Origin: Amycolatopsis anabasis
GTDB taxonomy: Bacteria; Actinomycetota; Actinomycetes; Mycobacteriales; Pseudonocardiaceae
DNA length: 64,000 nt
Assembly (NCBI RefSeq): GCF_009765355.1
Contig: NZ_VTHK01000020.1
Location: 1 to 64,000, forward strand
Reading direction: 5' to 3'
Shown here: positions 51,460 through 59,402 of the stretch, piece by piece
Position numbering within the stretch: the stretch's first letter is position 1
How the letters are laid out: each line of letters begins with the position of its first letter
The notes under the pieces: generated by a model
Database searches by the model: none
What the model was told of the DNA's origin: nothing
What the model saw: only the letters and a program-made list of their open reading frames with translations
Program-made: the position numbers and the translations under genes

Positions 51460-52721
51460 CGCAGCCTGCCATTTCCGCCGGTCCGGGCGGGCGAACCGAC
51501 CGGATCCAGCACGACCAGTTCGTGGTCGCGGGCGATTTCCAGCGCGCTCTCGGCGAGCCGCACCGCCGCACCGGCACTCGTCCCGGTGGCCACGACCCCG
51601 CACACCTCCCGATACCCGTCGGGCGGCAGTTCGTACAGCTCCCCCTCCGCCATCCAGCGGTTCACCGCGACGATCCCGGGCAGGCGCGCGAGCGCTTCGG
51701 CGTCCATCCGCCGCAGCCGCCCGGCCCGGTCGGGATACCAGCTCCGGCTCGCCGCGGCGCCCCGCTGGCTCGGTGTCGCCTCGGGCCGCTGTCCCATCGC
51801 GAAGCGCAGGGTCGCCTCGAGCAGATCGGTCCCGGTGGCCGCGAGGACGACCTGCCGGATGGAACCCCCGCCCATCCGGGCCGCGATCTCCAGCATGCGC
51901 GGCCCGGCCGCGGTGACCTTGAACTCGGTGTGGGTCACGCAATCCTCGATGCCCAGCGCGCCGATCGCGCGGCCGGTCAGGTCGAACAACTCCGCGAGGA
52001 CGTCCGGGGCGAGCCCGGGTGGTGTGGAGTGGCCGACCTCACGGAAGAACGGCCCCTCGGTGTCCCCCTTCGCGCAGACCGCGACATGGGCGGGCGTGCT
52101 CCCGGAAACCACGGACTCGACGCTGAACGCGGGCCCGTCGAGGTACTCCTCGACCACCCACCGCCCGCGCATTCCCCGCAGTGGCGCGGGAACCCGGGCG
52201 GTGATCATTTCCCCGAAGCGGTCCAGCCGCGCGCGGAGGTCGGCTTCCGAGTCGAAGCGGACCGTGTACAGGCTCGCCACCCCGGTGCTCGGTTTGAGCA
52301 CCCCGGGCACGCCGACCTGGTGCACCGCCGCGCCCGCCTCCCGCGCGTCGCCGAGCACGTACCGGCGCGCCATCGGCACTTCCGCGGCGCGCAACCGGTT
52401 CCCCATCGCGATCTTGTCCCGGCACAGCGCGGCGACCTCGGGACTCACCCCGGGCACGCCGTGCTCGCGGGCCAGCAGGGCCGCCGCCTCCAGGCAGGAT
52501 TCGCTGCAGTTGACCACCCCGGCGACGCGCAGCCCGGCGGTCCGGGACAGCACCTGCGCCGGATCGGTGGGATCGGCTTCGATCCAGTCGTCGATCTGGT
52601 CGGTCTCCCAGGACACCCGGCGGCTCACCAGCACCACCCGCATGCCCAGTTCCCGGCCCCGCCGGTAGACATCGCGCCGGGTCACGTCGGCGCCGGGATC
52701 GAGGAACACGTAGTCGGCCAT
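51456..52721 (-). CDS. ATP-grasp carboxylate-amine ligase
   Basis: 421 aa from ATG 52721. BacD/carbamoyl-phosphate-like ATP-grasp: CRDKIAMGNRLRAAEVPMAR, PGVLKPSTGVASLYTVR (A-domain Lys), VVEEYLDGPAFSVESVV, and metal site THTEFKVTAAGPRMLEIAAR with MGGGSI. Such enzymes join two amino acids or a carboxylate and an amine through an acyl phosphate. Likely makes a peptide bond of the final product. Distinct from LysX in the same operon. Confidence 0.82.
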   Translation of the reverse strand: MADYVFLDPGADVTRRDVYRRGRELGMRVVLVSRRVSWETDQIDDWIEADPTDPAQVLSRTAGLRVAGVVNCSESCLEAAALLAREHGVPGVSPEVAALCRDKIAMGNRLRAAEVPMARRYVLGDAREAGAAVHQVGVPGVLKPSTGVASLYTVRFDSEADLRARLDRFGEMITARVPAPLRGMRGRWVVEEYLDGPAFSVESVVSGSTPAHVAVCAKGDTEGPFFREVGHSTPPGLAPDVLAELFDLTGRAIGALGIEDCVTHTEFKVTAAGPRMLEIAARMGGGSIRQVVLAATGTDLLEATLRFAMGQRPEATPSQRGAAASRSWYPDRAGRLRRMDAEALARLPGIVAVNRWMAEGELYELPPDGYREVCGVVATGTSAGAAVRLAESALEIARDHELVVLDPVGSPARTGGNGRLR

Positions 52722-52724
52722 CGG

Positions 52725-53882
52725 TCACCTCCCCTCCACGACGAACCGGGCCACCCTGGTGATCCCGTCCGTCAGGTCCTTCAGCGAACAGCTCAACGAG
52801 ATCCGGCAGTGCGTCGCGGATCCGAAGCGCTCCCCCGGCCACACGAACACCCCGGCCTCACGGGCCAGCCGTTCGCCGACGGCGTGGTCCGCGAGATCAG
52901 GACCGTCCTGTGTGGACAGCCACAGGAAGTAGGTGCCCCGCGGTGGCACCACGGACAGTCCGTGCTCGCGCGCGACCGCGACGGCCTCCGCGCAGCGCTT
53001 CCGGTAGGGCCGCATGTGGTCGACCCCGTGCAGCGACGGCAGGGCGCGGGCGAGCAGCAGTTGCGCGGGCGCGCTCGCGGCGCCGGTCAGCACGGCGGCA
53101 CGGGCGGCGATCCGGTCGATCACCTCCGGCATCCCGAACAACATCGCCGCCCGCAAGCCCGGGCGGCCCAGCGTTTTCGACGCGCTGCGCACCACGATCC
53201 ATTCGCTCGCCCCGCCGATCGCGGCGAAGCTGGTGAATTCCACGCCCGGATACCGGTATTCGGCGTACACCTCGTCCGCGATCACGGCGACGTGCGGCGG
53301 CAGCACCGAGCGGATCCGCCGCAGGGTCGCCTCGTCGTGCACCGCGGTGGTCGGGTTCGCCGGATTCGCCAGCAGCAACGCCCGCGTCCGGTCGGTGACC
53401 TGACGCCCGATCCGCTCGGCGGTCAGCCGCCAGCCGTCGGCCGCGGTGTCCACCAGGCGCGGCACCCCGCCCAGCAGTTCGATCTGCGTGGGGTAGCTGT
53501 GGAAGTAGGGGGCGGCGACCAGCACCTCGTCGCCGGGTTGGAGCACCGAGGCGAGCGCGAGGGTGACCCCGGCCTGCGCGCCCCCGGCGACGAACACGTT
53601 CCCGGGAGCCAGCGGGACGCCGAGCCCGGTCGCGTAGTGCTCGGCGATGGCGGCCCGCACCGGGGCCAGGCCTTCGATCGGCGGGTAACGCCGGGTGTGT
53701 TCCCAGCTCGCACCGGCGTCCTCGGTGTCGGCGGGCCAGGCGCGCAACGGCTCGGACCGGCCGAGATCCACGAACCGGGCGCCCCAGGTGCGGGCGGCCT
53801 CGGCCTTGGTCCGCCGCAACGAGTTCCGGAGCCGGGTGAACTCGTCGGTCCAGGAGCGGCGCGCGCTCGACACCGCGGTCAT
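52725..53882 (-). CDS. class I/II aminotransferase
   Basis: 385 aa, ATG 53882 overlapping the LysZ stop. PLP signature: ANPANPTTA, IADEVYAEYRYPG and Lys236 in VRSASKTLGRPGLRAA. In LysW pathways the aldehyde made by LysY is aminated by LysJ, a class III enzyme; no LysJ is present, so this adjacent class I/II enzyme may take that role, or act on another intermediate. Confidence 0.82.
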   Translation of the reverse strand: MTAVSSARRSWTDEFTRLRNSLRRTKAEAARTWGARFVDLGRSEPLRAWPADTEDAGASWEHTRRYPPIEGLAPVRAAIAEHYATGLGVPLAPGNVFVAGGAQAGVTLALASVLQPGDEVLVAAPYFHSYPTQIELLGGVPRLVDTAADGWRLTAERIGRQVTDRTRALLLANPANPTTAVHDEATLRRIRSVLPPHVAVIADEVYAEYRYPGVEFTSFAAIGGASEWIVVRSASKTLGRPGLRAAMLFGMPEVIDRIAARAAVLTGAASAPAQLLLARALPSLHGVDHMRPYRKRCAEAVAVAREHGLSVVPPRGTYFLWLSTQDGPDLADHAVGERLAREAGVFVWPGERFGSATHCRISLSCSLKDLTDGITRVARFVVEGR

Positions 53883-54673
53883 CCCGGCACCAGCTCGGTG
53901 CCCGCGCGCCCGGCGAGCAGTTCGGCGAGGTCGGCCCCGCCGATCACGGCCCGGTGCACCCCGCCGTCCAGGGCCTCGGCGACGGCCTTGATCTTCTTGC
54001 GCATCCCGCCGCTGGTGTATCTCCGCACGGTGTCCAGCTGGTGCCGGGTCAGGCGGTCCACCCGGGCGCCGTCCCGCAGCACGCCGGGAACATCGGTCAC
54101 GAAGACGAGATCGTGCGCGCCCAGCCGGGCGGCCACCGCCGCCGCGGCCCGGTCGGCGTCGACGTTCACCGCCGGATGCTCCGCGGACCGGGCGAGCGGG
54201 GTCAGCACCGCGACCCCGGCCGGTTCCAGGGCCCGCCCGATCGCGTCTGCGTCGACCGAGGTGATCGGGCCGACCAGGTTCCGCAGCGGCCGCAACTCCC
54301 CGTCGGTCCACCACAACTGCGACCGGACCTCCGCGCCGAGCACCGCGGGCGCGGTGGCCAGTTCCCGCACGGGGACGCCGCGGCCGGCCAGTTCGGCGGC
54401 GATCCCGGCCCGCAGGCGTTCGGACACCGCGGTGATGTCGGACAGCACCACCTCGTCGGTCAACCGGCTGCGGAAACCGTGCTGGCTGGTCACGAAAACC
54501 GGGGTCCGGTGCCGTTGCCGCTGGTAGGCCGTCAGCGGTCCGGACCAGCCGTGCACCAGGACTGCCCGGCGCCCGCGGAGCACGGACGCGGCCACGTCCC
54601 ACCAGCCCGCGCCCAGCCGCCCGAGCACGCTGCCGCCGATCTTCACCACGATCGGGGGCGATTCGCCACGCAT
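53879..54673 (-). CDS. lysZ: LysZ-like AmCP-amino acid kinase
   Basis: 264 aa from ATG 54673. Amino acid kinase fold of the ArgB/LysZ group: VVKIGGSVLG, LVHGWSGPLT, substrate loop RSRLTDEVV, VTDVPGVL and GGMRKKIKAVAEAL. It should phosphorylate the side-chain carboxylate of an amino acid held on LysW by an isopeptide bond. The 22-nt gap to LysY upstream is the first non-overlapping junction of this stretch. Confidence 0.88.
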   Translation of the reverse strand: MRGESPPIVVKIGGSVLGRLGAGWWDVAASVLRGRRAVLVHGWSGPLTAYQRQRHRTPVFVTSQHGFRSRLTDEVVLSDITAVSERLRAGIAAELAGRGVPVRELATAPAVLGAEVRSQLWWTDGELRPLRNLVGPITSVDADAIGRALEPAGVAVLTPLARSAEHPAVNVDADRAAAAVAARLGAHDLVFVTDVPGVLRDGARVDRLTRHQLDTVRRYTSGGMRKKIKAVAEALDGGVHRAVIGGADLAELLAGRAGTELVPG

Positions 54674-54695
54674 GGTCGCACTCCTCTCACGCCGA

Positions 54696-55787
54696 TCAGG
54701 CCGGGAACAGGGGAAGGGCGGTCAGCCCGGCGTCCTCGGTGACGCCGTGCCGGAGGTTGGCGCACTGCACGGCTTGCCCCGCCGCGCCCTTGACCAGGTT
54801 GTCCAGCGCCGCCAGCAGCACGAACCGGCCGGACTCCTGGTCGGTGAACGCGGCCAGATCGCAGAAGTTGGAACCGGCGACCACCTTGGGATCGGGCACC
54901 GGATGGGCCTCGCGCTTCCAGTCCCGGATCCGCACGAACGGCTCGCCGCGGTAGAAACGCCGGACCACCGCGGACAGGTTGACCTCGGCCATCGGCGGCC
55001 GCACCGCGACGTGCGCGGCCACCGACAGCCCGCGGACCAGATCGACGCCGAAGGTGGACATGCCCAGCCGCAGCCCACCGTCCGCGGTGGACAGTCCCCG
55101 GCCGAGCAGGACCTCGCGGATCTCCGCGACGTGCCGGTGCCGGACCGGCGCGTACGGGGTGACCGCGTTGGCCCGCATCGCATGCGTTCCGGAGACCCGC
55201 AACCGGTTTCCCGACCCGCTGGACCCCGACTTCGCGTCGATCACGATCGATTCGAAGGTATCGCCGATCCCGGCCAGCGGCGCCAGGGCGAGCAGCGCGG
55301 CGGTCGCGAAACAGCCCGGCACCGCGATCAGGCGTGCGCCGGGGATGCGGTCGCGGTTGAGTTCGGGCAAGCCGTACACCGATTCCGCGAGTTCCCCGGC
55401 GGGCCGCTCCACCCCGGGATACCAGCGATCGTGCGCTTCCCGGCCGCGCAGCCGGAACGCGGGGCTGGCGTCCACCACGAGTTCGACGCCGCGGGCCAGC
55501 AACTCCGGGGCGAGGCGCACGGACACCTCGGGCGGGGTCGCCAGGAACACCGTGGCGCACCGGTTCGCGATCTCGCCGAGGTCGGCGTCGCGCAGCGGCA
55601 ACCGGCCGAGGGTGTGCGCGACCGACAGGTGCGGATGCAGCCGGCCGAGCGGCACGCCGGGCTCCCGGGCGCGTTCGCCGGAAGCGCTGACGTGCTCGAC
55701 GGTGAACTCCGGATGCCCCGCCAGCAGCCGGAGCAGTTCGCCTCCGACGAGCCCGCTGACGCCGACCACCCCGACCGGAATGCCCAT
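54696..55787 (-). CDS. lysY: LysY-like AmCP-aminoacyl phosphate reductase
   Basis: 363 aa from ATG 55787, 1 nt after the LysX stop. ArgC/LysY family: VVGVSGLVGGELLRLLAGHP, VDASPAFRLR, catalytic Cys159 in AVPGCFATAA, KSGSSGSG, and VLLAALDNLVKGAAGQAVQ. It should reduce the acyl phosphate on LysW to the semialdehyde with NADPH. A basic patch for the acidic carrier is not obvious from sequence alone. Confidence 0.88.
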   Translation of the reverse strand: MGIPVGVVGVSGLVGGELLRLLAGHPEFTVEHVSASGERAREPGVPLGRLHPHLSVAHTLGRLPLRDADLGEIANRCATVFLATPPEVSVRLAPELLARGVELVVDASPAFRLRGREAHDRWYPGVERPAGELAESVYGLPELNRDRIPGARLIAVPGCFATAALLALAPLAGIGDTFESIVIDAKSGSSGSGNRLRVSGTHAMRANAVTPYAPVRHRHVAEIREVLLGRGLSTADGGLRLGMSTFGVDLVRGLSVAAHVAVRPPMAEVNLSAVVRRFYRGEPFVRIRDWKREAHPVPDPKVVAGSNFCDLAAFTDQESGRFVLLAALDNLVKGAAGQAVQCANLRHGVTEDAGLTALPLFPA

Positions 55788-55788
55788 G

Positions 55789-56661
55789 CTAGTTCGCCAT
55801 TCCCTTCGCCAGCACGCCGTTCCCGGCGGCGACCCCGAGCGCGTGGGCGACGATCGCCCCCGCCACGTCCGCCCCGGTGGCCCGCACCGCGCCGCGGAAC
55901 ATCGGCACGTGGTTGACCTCGTTGACCACGCACGAACCGTCCGGGAGCACGAACAGGTCCAGCCCGAACACCTCGGCGCCGACCGCGTGCGCCACCCGCC
56001 GCGCCACCGCGTCGATCTGTCCACACCGGACAGTGGCGTCGGCGGTCCCGCCCGCGGACACGTTCGCCCGCCAGTCGTCCGGCGCCGGTTCGCGCCGGTA
56101 GTGCGCGACCACCCGGCCGCCGACCACGACGGCCCGTTCGTCGGCCCCCGGATGGAACGGCTGGGCGAGCAGCACCCGGTCGAAGCCCTGTCCGAAATGG
56201 TCCACGTAGTCGTACGCGGCCTGCGCCAGTTCCGGGTCCCGGACCAGCAGGACCCGGCGACCCAGCCCGCCGAACACCGGCTTCACCACGCACGGCACGC
56301 CGAACTCGCCGATGGCGCGGGTGAGGTCGCGCCGGGACAGCACCACCCGGAAGTCCAGGACCGGCAACCCGGCGGTGCGCAGCACCCGCGCGGTCTCCAG
56401 CTTGCTCTGGCACACCCGGATCGCGTGCGGCGCGTTGACCAGCCGGACCCCGTGCCCGGCCAGCACACCGGACAGCGCCGCCGCGCGGGACAGGCTCCTG
56501 CTGCGCAGCAGGCAGACGTCCGCGAACCGGGTCCCGTCCGGACCGGCGCACAGCTCCCCGTCGTCCAGCCACCGGGTTTCCACGCCCCGGCGCCGCCCCT
56601 CGGCCAGCAGCAGCCGTTCCTCCCAGCCCACCCGGTCGGCGAGCACCGCGAGCGTGGTCAC
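55789..56661 (-). CDS. lysX: LysX-like AmCP ligase (RimK/ATP-grasp)
   Basis: 290 aa, GTG 56661 overlapping the decarboxylase stop. ATP-grasp of the RimK/LysX group: VCQSKLETARVLRTAGLPVL, VVKPVFGGLGRRVLLVRD, LAQPFHP, RREPAPDDWRANVSAGG, and the metal site VFGLDLFVLPDG/VNEVNHVPMFRG. It attaches the alpha-amino group of an amino acid to the gamma-carboxylate of the C-terminal Glu of LysW, protecting it for the next steps. Substrate (glutamate, aminoadipate or another) cannot be told safely. Confidence 0.88.
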   Translation of the reverse strand: MTTLAVLADRVGWEERLLLAEGRRRGVETRWLDDGELCAGPDGTRFADVCLLRSRSLSRAAALSGVLAGHGVRLVNAPHAIRVCQSKLETARVLRTAGLPVLDFRVVLSRRDLTRAIGEFGVPCVVKPVFGGLGRRVLLVRDPELAQAAYDYVDHFGQGFDRVLLAQPFHPGADERAVVVGGRVVAHYRREPAPDDWRANVSAGGTADATVRCGQIDAVARRVAHAVGAEVFGLDLFVLPDGSCVVNEVNHVPMFRGAVRATGADVAGAIVAHALGVAAGNGVLAKGMAN

Positions 56662-57980
56662 CGCCGCCCACCGCCGTCCGCGACCAGCGGCCCGGTCTCG
56701 ACCAGATCGGTGGCCAGCAGGTCCGCCGGGGTTTCCCGGCGCACCACGACCCGCCCGGTCCCGTTCGCCGCGAACACCACCGGCGCGCGGCAGAACCGGT
56801 TGTAGTTGCTCGCCATGCAGTGCGTGTACGCCCCGGCGGTGAGCACCGCCAGCACGTCGCCCCGGCGCACCGGCGGCAGCGGCACGTCGGCGAACAGCAG
56901 GTCCGTTTCGCAGTGCCGCCCGTAGATGTTGACCGTCGTGCTCGCCGGGACGTGCGGCGCGGCGGCCGCGACGACCTGGTGGCGGGCCGAGTACATCAGC
57001 GGCCGCGGGTTGTCCGAAAGGCCACCGTCCACGACGACCAGATCGGATCCGCCCGGCCGCACGGCGGGGCGCACCAGGCCGACGGTGTACAGCAACATCC
57101 CGTACGGCGCCGCGATCGCCCGGCCCGGTTCGATGCCCAGCACCACATCGTCCGCGCACAGCGGGGCCAGCCACCGGCGAAACCCGGGGACCAGTTCGTC
57201 CGCCCAGCGTTCCGGGGCCGGGGGCATCGGTTCGTCGACGTAGTGCACGCCCATCCCGCCGCCGATCACCAGCCACCGGGGCCGCCAGCCCGGCGTCTCC
57301 CGGGTCAGGAACTCGGCGACCCGGCGCAGGGCGAGCAGGTACGGCTCGGCCGTGGTCAACTGGGAGCCGAGGTGGAAGTGCAGGCCGTCGACCTCCAGCA
57401 CCTCGAGCGCGCGGGCGGTGGCCAGCGCGGCGGCGGCTTCTCCCCCGGCGATGCGCAGCCCGAACTTGCCCTCGGCGCCGCTGGCCCGGTAGCGCGCGTC
57501 GGTGCTCACCTCGACCCCGGGGTTGAGCCGGAGCAGGATGTGCTGCCGCAGCCCGCACCGGCGGGCCACCTCGGCCAGATCGGCGAGTTCCTCGACCGAG
57601 TCGACCACGATCCGGCCCACCGCGGACCGCACCGCGAACTCCAGTTCGGCGGGCGTCTTGTAGCTGCCGTGCACGGTGATCCGCTCCGGCGGCACGCCCG
57701 CCCGCAGCGCGAGCGCGAGTTCCCCGCTGGACACCACGTCCAGGTCCAGGTCCTCCTCGGTGACCAGCCGCAGCATCTCCCCGACCGCGAAGGCCTTGCA
57801 GGCGTAGGCCACCCGGGAACGCGGCCAGGCGCGGCGGAAGGAATCCCGGAACCGGCGGCAGATCTCGCGCAGGCCGGTCTCGTCGAACGCGTACGCCGGG
57901 GTGCCGGCCGCGCGGGCGAGTTCGGTCACGCGGCATCCGCCGAGCTCCAACGGCTCCGGCCGGACGGCGAGCGGGGTCAC
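56658..57980 (-). CDS. DAP/ornithine-decarboxylase-like PLP enzyme
   Basis: 440 aa, GTG 57980 overlapping the LysW stop. Fold-type III decarboxylase of the LysA type: Lys62 in AYACKAFAVG, HFHLGSQ at 201-207, IGGGMGVHY, GIEPGRAI, CETD at 357-360 and GAYTHCMASNYN at 383-394. LysA normally decarboxylates meso-diaminopimelate at the D centre. Placed between LysW and LysX, it may decarboxylate a carrier-bound or released diamino acid. Together with the DapF-like epimerase it suggests a diaminopimelate-like intermediate. Confidence 0.82.
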   Translation of the reverse strand: MTPLAVRPEPLELGGCRVTELARAAGTPAYAFDETGLREICRRFRDSFRRAWPRSRVAYACKAFAVGEMLRLVTEEDLDLDVVSSGELALALRAGVPPERITVHGSYKTPAELEFAVRSAVGRIVVDSVEELADLAEVARRCGLRQHILLRLNPGVEVSTDARYRASGAEGKFGLRIAGGEAAAALATARALEVLEVDGLHFHLGSQLTTAEPYLLALRRVAEFLTRETPGWRPRWLVIGGGMGVHYVDEPMPPAPERWADELVPGFRRWLAPLCADDVVLGIEPGRAIAAPYGMLLYTVGLVRPAVRPGGSDLVVVDGGLSDNPRPLMYSARHQVVAAAAPHVPASTTVNIYGRHCETDLLFADVPLPPVRRGDVLAVLTAGAYTHCMASNYNRFCRAPVVFAANGTGRVVVRRETPADLLATDLVETGPLVADGGGRR

Positions 57981-58159
57981 TCGCCCCAGTCCGGCAACTC
58001 GGTCTCGACCGCCTCCAGCGCGAGCGCACCACCGTCGACCGCCCGCACCTGCAGGGTCAGCGCGCATTCGGGGCAGGCGAGAGTCTCGCCGACCCCGAGT
58101 TCCGCCGCGGTGAAGGTGAATTCACACTCCGGGCATTCCCCGGTGACCGTGGTGCTCAC
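57977..58159 (-). CDS. lysW: LysW-like amino-group carrier protein
   Basis: 60 aa from GTG 58159. Exactly the family size, with a zinc ribbon (Cys9, Cys12, Cys29, Cys32 in two CPEC motifs), an acidic body and the C-terminal PDWGE (EDWGE in canonical LysW), whose last Glu is the attachment point. In Thermus and archaea it serves lysine/arginine synthesis; in actinomycetes it marks secondary pathways such as vazabitide, s56-p1, azinomycin and ficellomycin. Overlaps both neighbours by 4 nt, so carrier and enzymes are made together. Confidence 0.93.
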   Translation of the reverse strand: MSTTVTGECPECEFTFTAAELGVGETLACPECALTLQVRAVDGGALALEAVETELPDWGE

Positions 58160-59358
58160 TGCGCGCCCCTTTCGTTGGCCGTGGTGACGGTTGGTCGGGT
58201 GGATCGGGCCAGGAAGTCGAGCGCGAGCGAACGCAGCGCGGTTTCGTCGAGCGTCGCCTTGCCCGCCGGGAGGTGGTTCAGCACGTCCTCGACGAACTCG
58301 TCCAGATCGAGCCCGCCGGTCAGGTCCGGGGGCAGGCAGGCGCGCAGCAGCGCCGGCCGGAGCCGCCCGCGCACGCGGACCCGCCGCTGGTTGCCGACCA
58401 GATCCGCCGGGACCGCCTCGAAGGCCTCGGGATGGGTCCACTGCCCGGCGATCTCGTAGTTGTAGCTGAACCGGGCCGTCGGCCCGCAGGTCGCGCCGAG
58501 CGGGACGGCGGAACGGCGCTCCACCTCCTGGGTCAGCGTGGTGAGCTTGGTGAGGTCGAACCGGTCGACGCCGTGGAACCGCCACAGGCAGGTCAGCACC
58601 TCGGCGAGCGGGGTGTTCCCGCCTCGCTCGCCGAGCCCGCCGACGGTGGTCGAAATCCACGACGCGCCCCCGTCCACGGCGGCCAGCGCGTTCGCGACCG
58701 CCAGCCCCAGCATGTTGTGCGAGTGGATCTCCACCTCGATCCCGGCGCCCGCCCGGACCGCGACCTCGGCCAGTCGCCGGGTGTCGTCCGGCCGGAGCGT
58801 GGACACCGTCTCGGCGAGCCGGAACCGATCGGCCCCGGCGGCGGCGCCGTTGGCGACGTACTCGGCGAGGAATCCCGGATCGGTGCGCGCGCCGTCCTCC
58901 GCGCTGAACGTGGTGTGCAGGCCCATTTCCTTGCTGATCCCGATGACGCCCCGGGCCAGAGCCAGAATCCGTTCCGGGCGATCGGTGCCCAGTTTCAGGC
59001 GGGCGTGCACCGGGGAACTCGGCAACGACACCATCACCGCGCGGCAACCGAGCGAACGGGCCAGTTCGAGGTCTTCGCGGACCTGTTTCCGGTTGCGCGC
59101 GAGGACGAGGGTGAGGACGTGGTCCGGGCCCACGTGGTCCAGCACCGCGCCGAGCAAGGGCAGGTCAGCGCGGTCACCCGTGGACACGATCCCGGCCTCG
59201 ACCAGGTCGACGCCCACCGCGCGCAGCAGCCCGGCGATCGCCACCCCGTCGGCCGGGGTGAAATCCACCCCCGGCATATGCGCGCTGTCCCGGAGCGTGG
59301 TGTCGGAGATTCTCGGCGACGGACGGGGTGCCGAATTCATTTCGGCGGATCGGTCCAT
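58156..59358 (-). CDS. homocitrate/isopropylmalate-synthase-like enzyme
   Basis: 400 aa from ATG 59358 behind AAAGGGG. HMGL-like TIM barrel: DTTLRDSAHMPGVDFT (canonical DTTLREGEQ), metal site EIHSHNMLGLAVANALAAVD and GLGERGGNTPLAEVL. Such enzymes condense acetyl-CoA with a 2-oxo acid or cleave the reverse. The motif residues after LRD differ from real homocitrate synthases, and no homoaconitase or homoisocitrate dehydrogenase is encoded, so a different aldol-type reaction is likely. Confidence 0.8.
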   Translation of the reverse strand: MDRSAEMNSAPRPSPRISDTTLRDSAHMPGVDFTPADGVAIAGLLRAVGVDLVEAGIVSTGDRADLPLLGAVLDHVGPDHVLTLVLARNRKQVREDLELARSLGCRAVMVSLPSSPVHARLKLGTDRPERILALARGVIGISKEMGLHTTFSAEDGARTDPGFLAEYVANGAAAGADRFRLAETVSTLRPDDTRRLAEVAVRAGAGIEVEIHSHNMLGLAVANALAAVDGGASWISTTVGGLGERGGNTPLAEVLTCLWRFHGVDRFDLTKLTTLTQEVERRSAVPLGATCGPTARFSYNYEIAGQWTHPEAFEAVPADLVGNQRRVRVRGRLRPALLRACLPPDLTGGLDLDEFVEDVLNHLPAGKATLDETALRSLALDFLARSTRPTVTTANERGAQ

Positions 59359-59402
59359 GACGGACCCCTTTACTCAAGTGGAAAACAATCAGGAATATCG
59401 GT

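Noticed and set aside
51522..54527. 1001-codon plus-strand open frame across the ATP-grasp and aminotransferase genes
   Set aside because: The minus strand carries well-conserved enzymes over the whole span; the plus frame is an artefact of high GC at third positions.
53879..58159. Primary arginine or lysine biosynthesis via LysW
   Set aside because: Actinomycetes use the acetylated arginine route and DAP lysine route; the neighbouring aminomutase, epimerase, ligase and exporter genes point to secondary metabolism, and LysK/LysJ are missing.
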